Assembly (NCBI GenBank): GCA_022376515.1
Contig: WTXI01000199.1
Span: 1-64,000 of the forward strand
From: Lactifluus volemus
Lineage: Eukaryota; Basidiomycota; Agaricomycetes; Russulales; Russulaceae
DNA: 64,000 nucleotides
Reading direction: 5' to 3'
Shown here in pieces: positions 1 to 10,038 of the stretch (positions are counted from its first letter, which is position 1; every line of letters begins with the position of its first letter). The translations under genes were made by a program, and so were the position numbers. The notes beneath the pieces were generated by a model. The model did no database searches. It saw only the letters and a program-made list of their open reading frames with translations, and was not told the DNA's origin.

Positions 1-3
1 GAA

Positions 4-324
4 ATGTCGCTGTCTGATCACCCCGACAGTGCGCGCGCACCGATCTTGAAGCAGGCAAGAGACCTTGCACACCAGTGTATCACAGACCACCCCGAATTCA
101 TCTTAAAGTCGGTGCATATGGACGCTCCGGGCAACTACAATCCGGCCCTCGAGCAGTCCCGGGAGGCGCGAAGCTTACAGCCTGCATCGCGCGAGGAGAC
201 AGCGGACATCACACGTCCAATGACCCCACCTGATTTCGCGTACACTCATATCGACCACCCAGACGAAGAAGAAACTACCCACAATGGATGGGATGATGAT
301 AATATTAGCATGGGCCCGGGATAG
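4..324 (+). CDS. C-terminal part of the extra downstream ORF of a Ty3-type element (partial)
   Basis: The reading frame is open from the left edge to a stop at 322-324 and ends in a Trp-Asp-Asp-rich tail finishing MGPG. It aligns with the last 110 or so residues of the ORF at 28899-30032: both contain LILKQAR/ILKQAR, an RSVHVDAPGNYNP/KSVHMDAPGNYNP block and the same C-terminus. The two copies are clearly diverged in DNA and protein yet stay open and collinear, which suggests the protein is functional for the element. No known domain is recognised. The start shown is only the first ATG in the window; the true N-terminus is outside. Confidence 0.7.
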   Translation: MSLSDHPDSARAPILKQARDLAHQCITDHPEFILKSVHMDAPGNYNPALEQSREARSLQPASREETADITRPMTPPDFAYTHIDHPDEEETTHNGWDDDNISMGPG

Positions 325-517
325 TGCGATCGAAAGAATCAGCCTATCCCGGGGATACTTGCCTCAGACCATGCCTTCATTTTCCTATCTTATCTTTGTA
401 CTCACTGTCGCGTTACAAACGCACTACCTATTTGCGTCGATGATATCATCGGCAATGTTATCACTCAGCCCTGATCACACATCAATTGACCCCTGAGTCT
501 ATTCTTGTGGGGGAGGG

Positions 518-1401
518 TGTAAGGCGCCCCAAATGGACGCCATACTAACTAAAGTCACATCTGATCTATTAAATACCCGTGTGAAGCATTGAGATAAAGT
601 ACTGCTTAGGATCGAAGATCCTAAGCAATCTGTATAACACGGGCCAGCTCGAGGCTGGCGTCGCATGACGCATCAGCCTGTCAGAAGTCGCGTGAGCGGC
701 TCCCCCGGACCGGCTCGAGCTCATACCGAGCTTGAGCCAGAGAGAATATGAACGTGAGGTAGTCAGGCCTCACAATTAAGATATAAATTCCTATGCACAC
801 TGAAACAAGAGTGCCTCATATGAAACATGATCTAAGATCTTATTGATATATGACAAAGCGATAAAGGATATCGCTTTTAAAGATTGTCGTGCCAACGGCA
901 CGGGGCGGTCCGATCCGAGAGCTTAGTCGCGTCTCGCGCCAAATGACACAGCCGGCCCGGTCCGCCTAGATAACAAGCAATTAAGCAACACTGCGACACC
1001 CTGCGAGCGCTGCACATTGATTATAGTAGTGCACCCCGATGGGGCGACCTGCAACAAATATATTAAGTACCCTAGATCACTGAGGCGCGTGAAAACCGCG
1101 CGATTACAAAGATGTTTCATAAGTAAGTGAAACACGTCGCGATCCTCTTGATCGCGACAGATCGGACTAAGATCATTGTAGATCTAGGGTAGTAGAACAT
1201 GTATTTATGTCGCCTGCCTTCCCTGATGGAAGGCAGACTTACCCTTTTACGAAGTATTCACAATAAAGAATCGCAGTTTTGGCTGGTTCAGTTGTGTAGT
1301 GCTCTTAAGGGGTTTTCAAGTCCAAATCATATCTATTCATCTAATCTAAACCACTACAGACTTCCTAACACTCGAGACTACTCGCGTACGGAAGTCTTAC
1401 A
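518..1401 (+). repeat. 3' LTR (884 bp) of the left-edge Ty3-type element
   Basis: It begins TGTAAGGCGCCCC directly after the polypurine tract and ends GTACGGAAGTCTTACA. The 11.1-kb element's LTR has nearly the same end (GTACGGAAGTGTTACA). Termini TGTAA...TTACA are imperfect inverted repeats. The next bases, TCCAA (1402-1406), should be the target duplication. No coding potential inside. Confidence 0.8.
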
Positions 1402-2366
1402 TCCAAGTACTCGCTCACACCGTGAAAGTCCAAGAAAGTGAGAACAGGGAGAACAAACCGGGTCTGTAGTGGTGGGGCTCGAGTTCTTCGTTCGAGGTGA
1501 GGTGTTGGGGAATCGAAATGAATATTAAGGGATTCGAGCTTTGGCAGAGCAGACAACGTTGTGGCCATTGTCTCGGGTGGTATGTACCCAGAATCAGGAA
1601 TATCGAAAAGACTAAGGCGTGTGAGGTCGCTTGTAGACGAGAGGAGTTGTGGCAATGACGGGAATGAGATTCCCGAAAGAGTGAGATCTCGTAGACTCGG
1701 GGCAGATCCATTCAAGAGCGTTTCTAGTTCTAGGTTTGAGTCGAATGAAAGAGATCTCAGTGCTGGGAATGGTTTCTCCATTGCCGTGACAATTTGTTCA
1801 CATATATCATCTGGTGGATCGGCGACATCAATTTCAATCTCGCGTACGCGATCACGACGCTCCAATGCGGCAATGAGGTTGTCCGTCGAGTCTATGCAGG
1901 CTTCGGGGGGCTTCCATTCGTAATACAGTGACTCATACGAATAGTCGTAGTTGAATCGGACGATGAGAGGAAATGGTGGCCAGACGTCCAACAACTTCCT
2001 CACGGGTGATTCCTCCGTGCAAAGGAGCTCCAGATTGAGACGGATTGGTGATTCAAAAATGATGTATCGCCATCTTCGGCATACGTGCACCAGCTTCTCC
2101 CAATTCCACGGACGATCACGGATGAAGTGTTTGTTGATAACAACTTGATAAAAATCAAATATATCTAGGAGGACATTTTCTGGGAGAGATCCGATTGTTA
2201 CTCGTTGGAACCCCCGACCTAACATACAACACAATTCAGTAATCGATACCAGTGGTTTTTCCTGATGAGTCTTACTTGGTTCTCGTTGAATCAGTAATTT
2301 CTTCCGCTGACGTGCAACAACATTTTTTCTGTTTGAGCCCACGGACAGGCCATCCATTTGCATCAA
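1402..2366 (-). pseudogene. F-box gene A, 3'-truncated by LTR element insertion
   Basis: Exon 1 starts at ATG 2366 and runs to 2276. The intron 2219-2275 (57 nt, GTAAG...TTAG with a TTACTGA branch-like motif) is followed by exon 2 from 2218. Exon 2 opens with the F-box (SLPENVLLDIF, then LVHVCRRWRYIIF), the Skp1-binding module of SCF ubiquitin ligases. Homology to the other copies stops at 1402, at the codons for SEYLEV, because the LTR begins there. The paralogs continue for about 200 more residues. The reading frame that runs on into the LTR to 1365 is not genuine coding sequence. Confidence 0.85.
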
Positions 2367-2435
2367 AGAGACTGAGGTTGACTGGAGTACGACTAGTGGC
2401 CAAAACCGTTGGTTTTCCTGTCCAAGCGTCCTTAC

Positions 2436-2484
2436 CCCTGGCCGGTTTCCTCGGCCCGAGCGGTGCGATAAAGGTCACGCGTAA
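2436..2484 (-). promoter_or_regulatory. Conserved upstream block of F-box gene A
   Basis: A roughly 50-bp block, CTGGCCGGTTTCCTCGGCC followed by AAGGTCACGCG, recurs just upstream of genes A, C, D, E and G. Shared duplication history explains it; a promoter role is inference. Confidence 0.4.
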
Positions 2485-3054
2485 TGAATTGGACGACATG
2501 ATCGATCTACCACCAAAATCAGTTAGCTGATCCGATTCATCCTTCTGCGGTACTACAGTAGCTAGTACTTGTTATTAATAAATAATATGGTCAGAGTAAT
2601 ACTATCATTATACTATGTTTCAATTTTTTTTTTCTTATCATTACATCTCATCTGCATAAAATAGTGGCAAAAATATCTTGGAAACAAGGTAATTCATCAG
2701 CGCATCTAAAAGTCACAAGTGTCTAATGCGCGGCAACAGCGCGTTCCTGGGCGAGACTAAATTTTGTGAGCCGTCGCCATCTAGGACAAGAGCTCGGCTC
2801 GGGGGCAACTTTGCTCTTTTCAACCCGTTCAATGAGCCTCTCCCGCTGAGCGCGATGCATTTACCCAGGGCGGAGACATTGTTTTAGCTTGCCGACACTG
2901 GAGAAGTCAATCAAGCCATAACCGAGCGCGAAGTCACTTTGGTATGTTCGTATAGAACATTTTCCCCCCTACCCAGCGAAACATGATGTCCGCTTTATCG
3001 ACAGGAACGTATCTACTCGATTCAAGATTGGGCATGTTTGACCCGCTCTGTCAA
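2485..3054. other. Intergenic, no gene recognised
   Basis: A/T-rich stretch followed by unit-type intergenic sequence. No ORF with family resemblance and no RNA gene was seen. Confidence 0.5.
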
Positions 3055-3480
3055 GATTAAGCCAGCGTGGAGACCACGAGTCCGTATGCAGGCACTCTCA
3101 AGGAAGTCCTCGCGCAAGAAGGACAGGCAGCCAAAAAGGTCTGCACGTCATTGGGGTCGACGAAGCAGCGTCCAACATCCCGTGCACAGGCGCACATTTC
3201 CCATAGGAGCGCGTCGCTCCAGGGAACAAGGCCGGTGTATCCAAGCCACAGGGAGGTGTGGCGTGGTTGTGTTACTTTCTCCAGGAAGTGGGAAAAATGG
3301 ACGCGTGAGCGAGTGGATATACAGTAGTAGAACACAAACCTCGCGAGTAGGAAGTCTGTTGATTAGCAATTGCCTGTCGCCATGACTCCTCTCTCCCAGC
3401 AGAAGAGCATGTGGTCGTGGAGCTAGCATAACTGAGCGCGAAGACATTTTGGTATGTTCGTATAGAACCTTTCCCCCGGG
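3055..3480. repeat. Intergenic repeat R, copy 1
   Basis: Contains CGAGTCCGTATGCAGGCACTCTCAAGGAAGTCCT and, further right, a CTCGCGAGTAGGAAGTCTGTTG block. Diverged copies lie near 11890, 15830, 21495 and 24400, always between F-box units. ORFs on both strands are broken differently in each copy, so I do not call it a gene. Confidence 0.6.
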
Positions 3481-3799
3481 CCATTGAAATATGTCCACTT
3501 TATCGACAGGAACGTATCTACTCGTTTCACGATTGGCATGTTTGACCCTCTCTGTATTAGTTGACGAAGGTCTGTGCGTCATCGAAGAAGCATCCGATCT
3601 ATCTGATGTTCTGACATCTGAGTCTCGCGGACTCCCGATGCGAGCCCAATCACTAGAAGGAAGCTATCAATCTAGTCATTCAATTTCTTATACAAGTTCT
3701 TCGGTTAGGAAGTGCACGTACAATATCCATATACACGGCACCAACGTTCCAACCTAGGACAAAGGATTGATATAGATAACCTAGATAATATTCCAGCCC

Positions 3800-4847
3800 T
3801 CAGGAAGAGGCTTGATCAAGACCGACAGTACTGCTATTCCTCACCCTATTCGGCGGCTCTTCCCACATTTCCTCCTATTCCCGGCAAAATGACGACACTG
3901 CGAAATAGGCAAACACGTCCGAGACGCCCGCGCCCGTCTTAGCCGAAATGAAGAATAACTTGGGTCTCCGAGGGGGACAAGGTGGCATGGCTCGTGCTAG
4001 GGCGCGTCGTGGCAGGCCGTGATCGTGATCGTGGGTGTGGCGGATATCGATATCGTCGATGACGACACCGAACATCTCCGAGTCGTGCAGGGTCTTCCAT
4101 GAGCGTGTAACAACGGAGAGGAGGACGAAGGGGAGCGAGAACGCGAGAGTGGGGAGGAGAGCGCAGATTCGAATGGCTCGGCGTAGGTGCCATCGGACAA
4201 GGACGACGGGAATTTGGAAGGAGGTGAAGCCCGTGTCGGGCCGAGCGTGCCGCCGTTCGCATCACAAAGCTGAAGTTGGGAGTTGTGCGAGTGGGATTTT
4301 GAATGTGCATTTGTGATGACGTGAAGCGAGGTCGATCGAGGATGTGCAGGCCCATGATGGGTGGGAACTGAGGTATCCATTAGCTTCGGGATCACCGTCG
4401 GCGGCGTCCGGGGTAGTGTGGGTGCCAGCCGCTGTAGAAGCTGGTCTCGTCCAAGAGAATGATACCCTCTGAGATGTATGCACGCACAATTCGTCGTTGT
4501 CGAATCCATTGACGACGCGAGAGGGTAACCAGTCTCTCTCGTCCACTGGCGTTGCCCGAACTGCTGGTGGATCGCGTATCCGAAGGCGGAATGAGCTCGT
4601 CGATGAGGCGCAAGGCATCCTCTTCCATAGTAGTAGTAGCGTTATCCGAATCGGAAATGAGTACCACGAGGCAGTATTCTTCCATATCTTCATCTGCGAG
4701 TGGTGCGCAGGTACGAAATTCGGACCACCATCGGGTGAGGGCATGCAGCGTCGCAGGCTGATTAACGTCGAACATGAGAAGGGCGGCATCCGCACCACGA
4801 AAAAATGTAGTTGAGAGTGAGGAGAAGCGTTCTTGACCGGCGGTATC
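3800..4847 (-). pseudogene. Rab-type small GTPase fragment, copy 1 (Ypt7/Rab7-like)
   Basis: Reading leftwards from a possible 3' splice site (TACTACAG) at 4848, the sequence encodes the G3 box DTAGQERFSSLS, then TTFFRGADAALLMFDVNQ and a LTRWWSEF segment typical of Rab switch II and beyond. It continues EEDALRLIDELIPPS and, after a long Ser/His-rich stretch with broken frames, reaches the G5 box FISAKTGAGVSDVFAYFA near 3900-3950. The P-loop (G1) and switch I are absent. The G4 NKxD motif is not seen, and the frame is lost after AYFA, so no prenylation cysteine is reached. It is a decayed, 5'-truncated duplicate; the intact parent is not in the window. Confidence 0.75.
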
Positions 4848-4878
4848 CTGTAGTAGTACAGGTCGAGTCGCGTGAGTA

Positions 4879-5085
4879 GTGCACAGCTACCATGCGAGGA
4901 TACAACGCACGCGCTGGGTGTGGGATGTCGACCGGGGCGATGGGAAAGGAGAGCGAAGGGTCAAGTTGGGTATTAGCTGGTCGGCAGATCATCGGGTCGT
5001 GGAGGGCGTGAAGCTGGCTGCGTTTGTGGAGACGTGGCAGGGGTATGTCGAACAGCCAGAGCAGATGGTTGCGAAAGGGATATGA
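4879..5085 (+). pseudogene. C-terminal fragment of a 2-oxoacid dehydrogenase E2 acyltransferase (branched-chain type)
   Basis: The plus-strand frame ends LGISWSADHRVVEG, then AAFVETWQGYVEQPE and a stop at 5083-5085. This is the C-terminal catalytic region of lipoamide acyltransferases, whose active-site motif is DHRxxDG; here it reads DHRVVEG, with Glu in place of Asp. Only about 65 residues remain; the lipoyl, subunit-binding and most of the catalytic domain are missing. It abuts the 5'-truncated Rab fragment head to head at about 4850-4880, so two unrelated gene remnants were joined here. Confidence 0.7.
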
Positions 5086-5389
5086 GAGAGATTTCACAGC
5101 GGTAATAGCGGCAGTCGCGAAATACGATGGAACATCTTATTTCTAATCTGATTTCAACACTTGTGTTCCCAACTGAAGGTCAGAGTTGTGAGTTGAATAT
5201 CGAGCAACCCGTTCGCGTAATTTTGGCTCTGTGTGATGTGGAGGACCCGCCATCATTCCTTCACCATCCTTCTTCATTCCCATGGGTATGTACTGGAGGA
5301 AGCCACCTCCGGTTCGACATGTCGTCGCACAACACCTTGAAAGATCGGGTGAAACATCAAGATGTTGGGAAGCCCAAGTGTTGTCCATA
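5086..5389. other. Intergenic, no gene recognised
   Basis: No convincing ORF, RNA or repeat signature. Confidence 0.4.
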
Positions 5390-5930
5390 GTACGCACGAG
5401 CCATGGCTGAGCTTCTTTCTACCCGAGTACCAACCCCGCCGCGAGACCCGATACCCGGCTCGCGATTTTTGATCGCGTGTTGTGCGGGCCATGGACCGAG
5501 CAGTCCACGGGGACTCAGATACGCTGCGACCGAAACTCTCCCTCAGCATTCCGCCCCCCACCCTCTACCAAACTGGCTTACTTTGTCTAACCGGGAAGAG
5601 CTTTCCAGATGACAGTTCGTAGTGTGTAGACTGGTCTGCGTTCCTTTCTTCGAAACTCTGCGGTTGACAAGTTGTCGCGTGTTAGAGCAGTCCACTGGCA
5701 CATGCCCCGCGTGACCCAACCAACACACATTTGACACAGCTATTTGTGACTAATCTTTCCAGTGGAGGCCACGTGGACTGTCGGCCACCGCGTGTACAAA
5801 CTTCAAAGGTTACCAAGTCGACAGACGCGCGATATACCCACCTCTCGAGCCACCATCTACTACTCTGCTGACATTTTTGTCAACAGATCCTACTGAGCAT
5901 GCCTATATCCTTCTGAGTCATTATCACAAA
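5390..5930. repeat. Segmental duplicate upstream of F-box B (copy 1)
   Basis: Shares collinear blocks with 43150-43306 plus 52201-52830: GAGCCATGGCTGAGC, GGGCCATGG.CCGAGCAGTC, CAGATACGCT, GACAGTTCGTAGTGTG, CCACGTGGACTGTCGG and CTGAGCATGCCTATATCC. This copy lacks the 8.9-kb insertion present in the other and so shows the empty-site arrangement. Confidence 0.75.
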
Positions 5931-6052
5931 AGTGGTAGGTACTCATAGATCTGCACCCAGGCCTCAGGCGAGAATCCGTGTGACTGACTCCATTCTCCCG
6001 ACCAGACAATAGTATCGCCCACTGGTCATTCCCTGGCACCTATTTTGTGTCG

Positions 6053-7686
6053 ATGGATGACAGCTCCATAAGCTCGAATAGAGTAAAGCGAGCAGCATGT
6101 CGCCGCAAGGAATTGTTTATTCAATCAGGACTAGGTAGGGCTCATCTAGGACCACTGCGACGATTGCTGAGTTGTATTGGGCAGGCCTCGTGCTCCAACG
6201 AGTGTCCATCGGATCGCTCCCAGACGACGTCCTGCTAGAAATATTCTATCAAGTCTTCATGCTGCTGGATTATGGATGGCATTTAGATTGGCCCAATCTG
6301 GTGCATGTTTGCCAAAGATGGCGATTCGTCATTTTTGGATCACCACTCCGTCTCGAATTGCAACTTATTTGCACACCAAAAATGCCAGTGAGGAAACTGC
6401 TCGATATTTGGCCAACATTTCCTCTCGTTGTCCATACTGGAGTGTCAAGTGGGGACAAAATCGACAACCTCATTGCCGCATTGGAGCATCGTGACCGCGT
6501 ACAAAAAATTAATATTTATATCAGTAATCCACGAGCCCGGGATTTTTTATGGAAACAAATAGCGACGGTGATGCAGGAGCCATTTCCGGAATTGAAATCT
6601 CTTCGGCTTACATCATTTCCTGGTGTGATACCCCTTCCGAACACATTCCTGAATGGATCTGCCTCGCGTTTACAAGAGCTCCTCCTCCGGGAAATCTCAT
6701 TTCCATCGCTTCCACGACTCCTCTTGACTACCAGAGACCTCACATCTCTTCATCTTGTTAAAATACCTAATTCTGGGTGCATCCCACCCAAGACAATGGC
6801 TACATGCCTGTCCGGGTTGCCGAAGCTCGAATCCCTCATCACCAAATTCCGATCTCCGATGCCTGACCCCAAACGAAGAAACCGACCTGTCCCGCCACAG
6901 ACCCGGTCTGTTCTCCCCGCTCTCACCCATTTGGAGTTTCGAGGTATCAGCGAGTACCTGGAAGTTCTCGCAGCCGGAATCGATGCACCTCTACTCCGGT
7001 CCGATCACTTCAAGATAGACTTCTTCCATCAACTTGTTTTTGATATTCCCCAAACTATTCGGTTCTTTGGTCACCCAGACTCATTCAGGACATCCAGTCT
7101 AACCTTGACGTTCGATGACTCCGAGGCTTTCTTCTTTCCCTCTGATATGGCGGGTCAGAGTTGCTCGTGGCATATCATGTGCAACACTTTAGACTGGCAA
7201 GTGTTTTCAATGGCACAGATATGCAGCCAGATTCTGTCCTTCCGCTCTAGCGTGGAATCGCTTGTCATCGAGTGCGAAACCCTGCCAGAATCCGAGATAG
7301 ATCCGACTGTATGGCTCCAACTCTTTCACTCATTTCCCTCTGTCCGGCGTCTTCAAATAACTCCCTACCTCGAGCGGTCCATCGCAGCTGCGTTAGGAGG
7401 GCTCACAAGAGAACTGGCCGCCGATGTATTCCCCTCGCTACATAGCCTTGTCATCAAGGCACGTAGCTGGTATCCCCGCGTTGACAGTCCACTTGAAGGC
7501 ATACAATCGTTCGTCGCAGCCCGCCAGCACAGTGGCCACCCCGTAGCCATCTCTCTGGACACCGTAAAGTCAGCGCAGCCACTGTCGTTACAGTCTTCCG
7601 CGTTTGCTTCTTTCCACTTGTTCCCTTTCCTCCTTCCACCATCTGTCCTCGTCCCGTTATCTTCTGTGTCTCAATGCGACTCCTGA
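6053..7686 (+). CDS. F-box protein B (two exons)
   Basis: Exon 1 is 6053-6134 (start ATGGATGAC), intron 6135-6184 (50 nt, GTAGGG...GGGCAG), exon 2 6185-7686, giving 527 aa. The F-box follows the splice: RVSIGSLPDDVLLEIF, then LVHVCQRWRFVIF. The remainder is a diverged leucine-rich region that probably recognises the substrate; which protein that is cannot be told. B is the only plus-strand member and is closest to F (19055-20607). Its C-terminus departs from the family at AISLDT, where others have AVSR and a stop soon after. A small indel there lengthens B by roughly 35 residues with low-complexity Ser/Leu/Pro. Confidence 0.85.
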
Positions 7687-8347
7687 TTGCCCGTTTGTCA
7701 TCAACCTGTGCCCTTGCACTCCACAATGCAACCTCGGCCACGCCGCCCCCTGTGCTCTGGCTCAGTGCTATTTTACACTGGCCTACGTTGCGTTTCCCCG
7801 CTGTGTCGTTTATCACTTTTCCTTGCGGTTCGATGTTCTTGTCCCACCAAGTTAGTCTATTTCGGTTTCATTCTTAGCTTTCACCTCGCCAGTTAGCTTT
7901 CTTACCCGTTTTTGTTATGGTATCCCCCATCCTGCTTGGTCTGTTCCCCATATATGCACTCAAGTCAGCACATAGATTCCGCAATACGTATGACAAAGAA
8001 GACCCAGTCCTCGTATTGAGGATGGCGGGGAGCTATCATGCTGCACGCGCGAAGTAGTGGCTCCGTCTCTCCGCTTATATGCTGTTACGGCTGTGCCGCT
8101 TATCTCGAATCACTGCTTCCAATACCAAAAACGCGTTCTTTTGGACAAGCACACATTTTTCTAGTGCTTATACCCAATCCTGATACCGCAGTTAAACCCA
8201 CGAACTTGGGACTTTATTGATTAGGAACGGCCGGCCAACACTAGTCATTCTGTTTCTTCTCTTATACAAGTTCTCCTGTTAGGAAGTGCACGTAGATAAG
8301 ATTACGTGTATGCATTGGCAACCCCTAACCAAGAACAGCAAGAACTT
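7687..8347. other. Downstream flank of F-box B, shared with F-box F
   Basis: The region to about 8060 is similar to the reverse complement of about 18480-19050 downstream of gene F (Ser/Leu-rich tail, GTTCTTGTCCCACCAAGTTAG, and a block beginning CGTATTGAGGATGG). This supports a common ancestor for B and F and an inversion of one copy. No further gene seen. Confidence 0.55.
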
Positions 8348-9378
8348 CTATTTTTGCGTAATCATAGGTTGATCAAGGCTGACTTTACTGCTCTTCCTCA
8401 TCCCATTCGGCGGCTCTGCCCGCGTTTCCTCCCATTCCGGACGCGTGACAACACACTGTGCGATATAAGTAAACACGTCCAAGACGCCCGCACCCGTTTT
8501 AGTCGAAGTGAAGAATAAGTTGGGTCCCCGCTAGGGCATGCGTCGTGACGTATCGCGCTGGTGATCGTGGGTGTGGTGGATGTTGATATCGTCGATGAAG
8601 AGAGCAAGCGTCTCTGAGTCGTGCGGGATCTATTATTATGAGCGTGTAACAACGAAGAGGAGGACGAAGGGGAGCGAGAACGCGAGAAATGGTGAGGAGA
8701 GGGTGGACTCGAATGGTTCAGCGTGGGTGCCATCTGAAAAGGAGGAAGCAGGAGTGTGAAGGAGGTGAAGCCCGTGTGTAGGTCGAGCGGAGCGTGCCGC
8801 CGTGCGCCACGAAGCTAAGTTGGGAGTTTGCGCGAGAGGGATTTGGATGTGTGGTGTGTTTGTGGTGATGTGAAGAGGTCGATCGGGGATGTGTGGGATC
8901 ACGATGGGTAGGAACTGAGGTATCCATGTCGGCTTCGGGGTCACCATCCGCGGCGTCCAGGGTAGCGTGGGTGCCAGCCCCTGCGGAAGCTGGTCTGGTC
9001 CAAGAGAAGTGATACTCTCTGACTGAGATATATCCAGTTTCAAATTTTCGTTCGTACGTACTCACATCTCGCCGTCGTCATCGGCTCCATCGATGACGTG
9101 GGTAGGTAACCAGTCTCTCTCTCGTCCACTGGCATCGCTGGACTGCGGCTGGTAGATCGCGTATGCGAAGGCGGAACGAGCTCGTCGATGAGGCCTATTT
9201 TTTCATCTCTTCGTCTGCACCGAGCAGTGCGCAGGCACGAAATTCGGACCATCATCGGGTGAGGATATGCGGCGTCGCAGGCTGATTGACGTCGAACATG
9301 AGAAGGGCAACATCCACACCACGAAAAAAATGTAGTTGAGAGTGGGGAGAAGGAGAAGCGCTCTTGGCCGGCGGTATC
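8348..9378 (-). pseudogene. Rab-type small GTPase fragment, copy 2
   Basis: Collinear with the copy at 3800-4847. It starts at the same possible splice acceptor (CACAG then GATACCGCCGGCCAAGAG, encoding DTAGQER), continues LLMFDVNQPAT, breaks frame several times, and ends with FTSTKTGAGVLDVFTYIA and an Arg-Pro-Glu-Trp-Glu-Glu segment typical of Rab7-like C-termini, stopping at 8348-8350. It has no P-loop half and no terminal cysteine. The C-terminal part is better preserved than in copy 1 and the G3 region worse, so the copies decayed independently. Confidence 0.7.
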
Positions 9379-9450
9379 CTGTGGTAGTAACCTCAGTCAC
9401 GGTGGTGCGCAGGCAGCGCCGCGGCGCGACTCAGAGGATACAATAAACAA

Positions 9451-9466
9451 AGGGGGGGGGGGGGGG
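9451..9466. repeat. Homopolymer G tract
   Basis: An uninterrupted run of about 15 G bases, not in coding sequence. Length may be uncertain for sequencing reasons. Confidence 0.8.
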
Positions 9467-9719
9467 ACCGCGGACCCAGACTTGAGAGTTACGGACTCGA
9501 GTGATGAGGTAGTACCAATAGTCACCAAAAAGTGACCAGAGACATTCTTTTGTTGTCCACTCGTAGTCGCTGTTGTCGGTGCATCATAAGGGTAGGCTCT
9601 GTGAGGTGGGAGGGTTGCCGCGGCATTCAAGCTTGCTGACGAAGAAAACCTTATTTAGCTAGATCTGACCGGAGTCCCCCCATACCGCTACCCAGTCCGA
9701 GTTGTCCATTCGCTCCTCA

Positions 9720-9880
9720 AACTCTCAATCTTTGAATACCGTGTGACATTGCAAGTTCTAGCTAGTTCTAGCGGATGTACGTAGTAGCGCATTCAGTACT
9801 AAATACAAATGCAAATGTAATGCTATCAACGTAGCGGATAACAGGGAATCAGAAACGAAGGCAGGACACGAGGCTATTAC
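9720..9880 (-). repeat. 3'-flank block of F-box unit C
   Basis: Contains TTTGAATACCGTGTGACAT and GCGCATTCAGTACTAAATAC. The same block lies downstream of each minus-strand F-box gene and is probably 3' UTR or terminator sequence of the duplicated unit. Confidence 0.55.
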
Positions 9881-10038
9881 TGGCACAAATGCGAAACGAC
9901 AGAATCTACTCTAAAGAGGAACATAAGAAGATCCAAGGCACAGGCGCGGCGGTCCAAGATCGCGGTCAGGACATGGAAGCTACCTAGACGACTTGAACCA
10001 AACAGTGGAAAGAAGAATACGAGAGCGTGCGGTGGACC

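Larger units (their letters stand above)
1..1401 (+). mobile_element. Ty3-type LTR retrotransposon, 3' end only
   Basis: This is the right-hand end of an element whose body lies left of the window. It shows the C-terminal part of a downstream ORF (to 324), a polypurine tract GTGGGGGAGGG at 507-517, and a 3' LTR starting TGTAAGGCG at 518 and ending CTTACA at 1401. The PPT is identical to that of the 11.1-kb element at 28045-39176, and the LTR termini are very similar, so it is a diverged relative of that family. The LTR ends exactly where homology to the F-box family begins, so the element sits inside an F-box gene. Confidence 0.85.
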
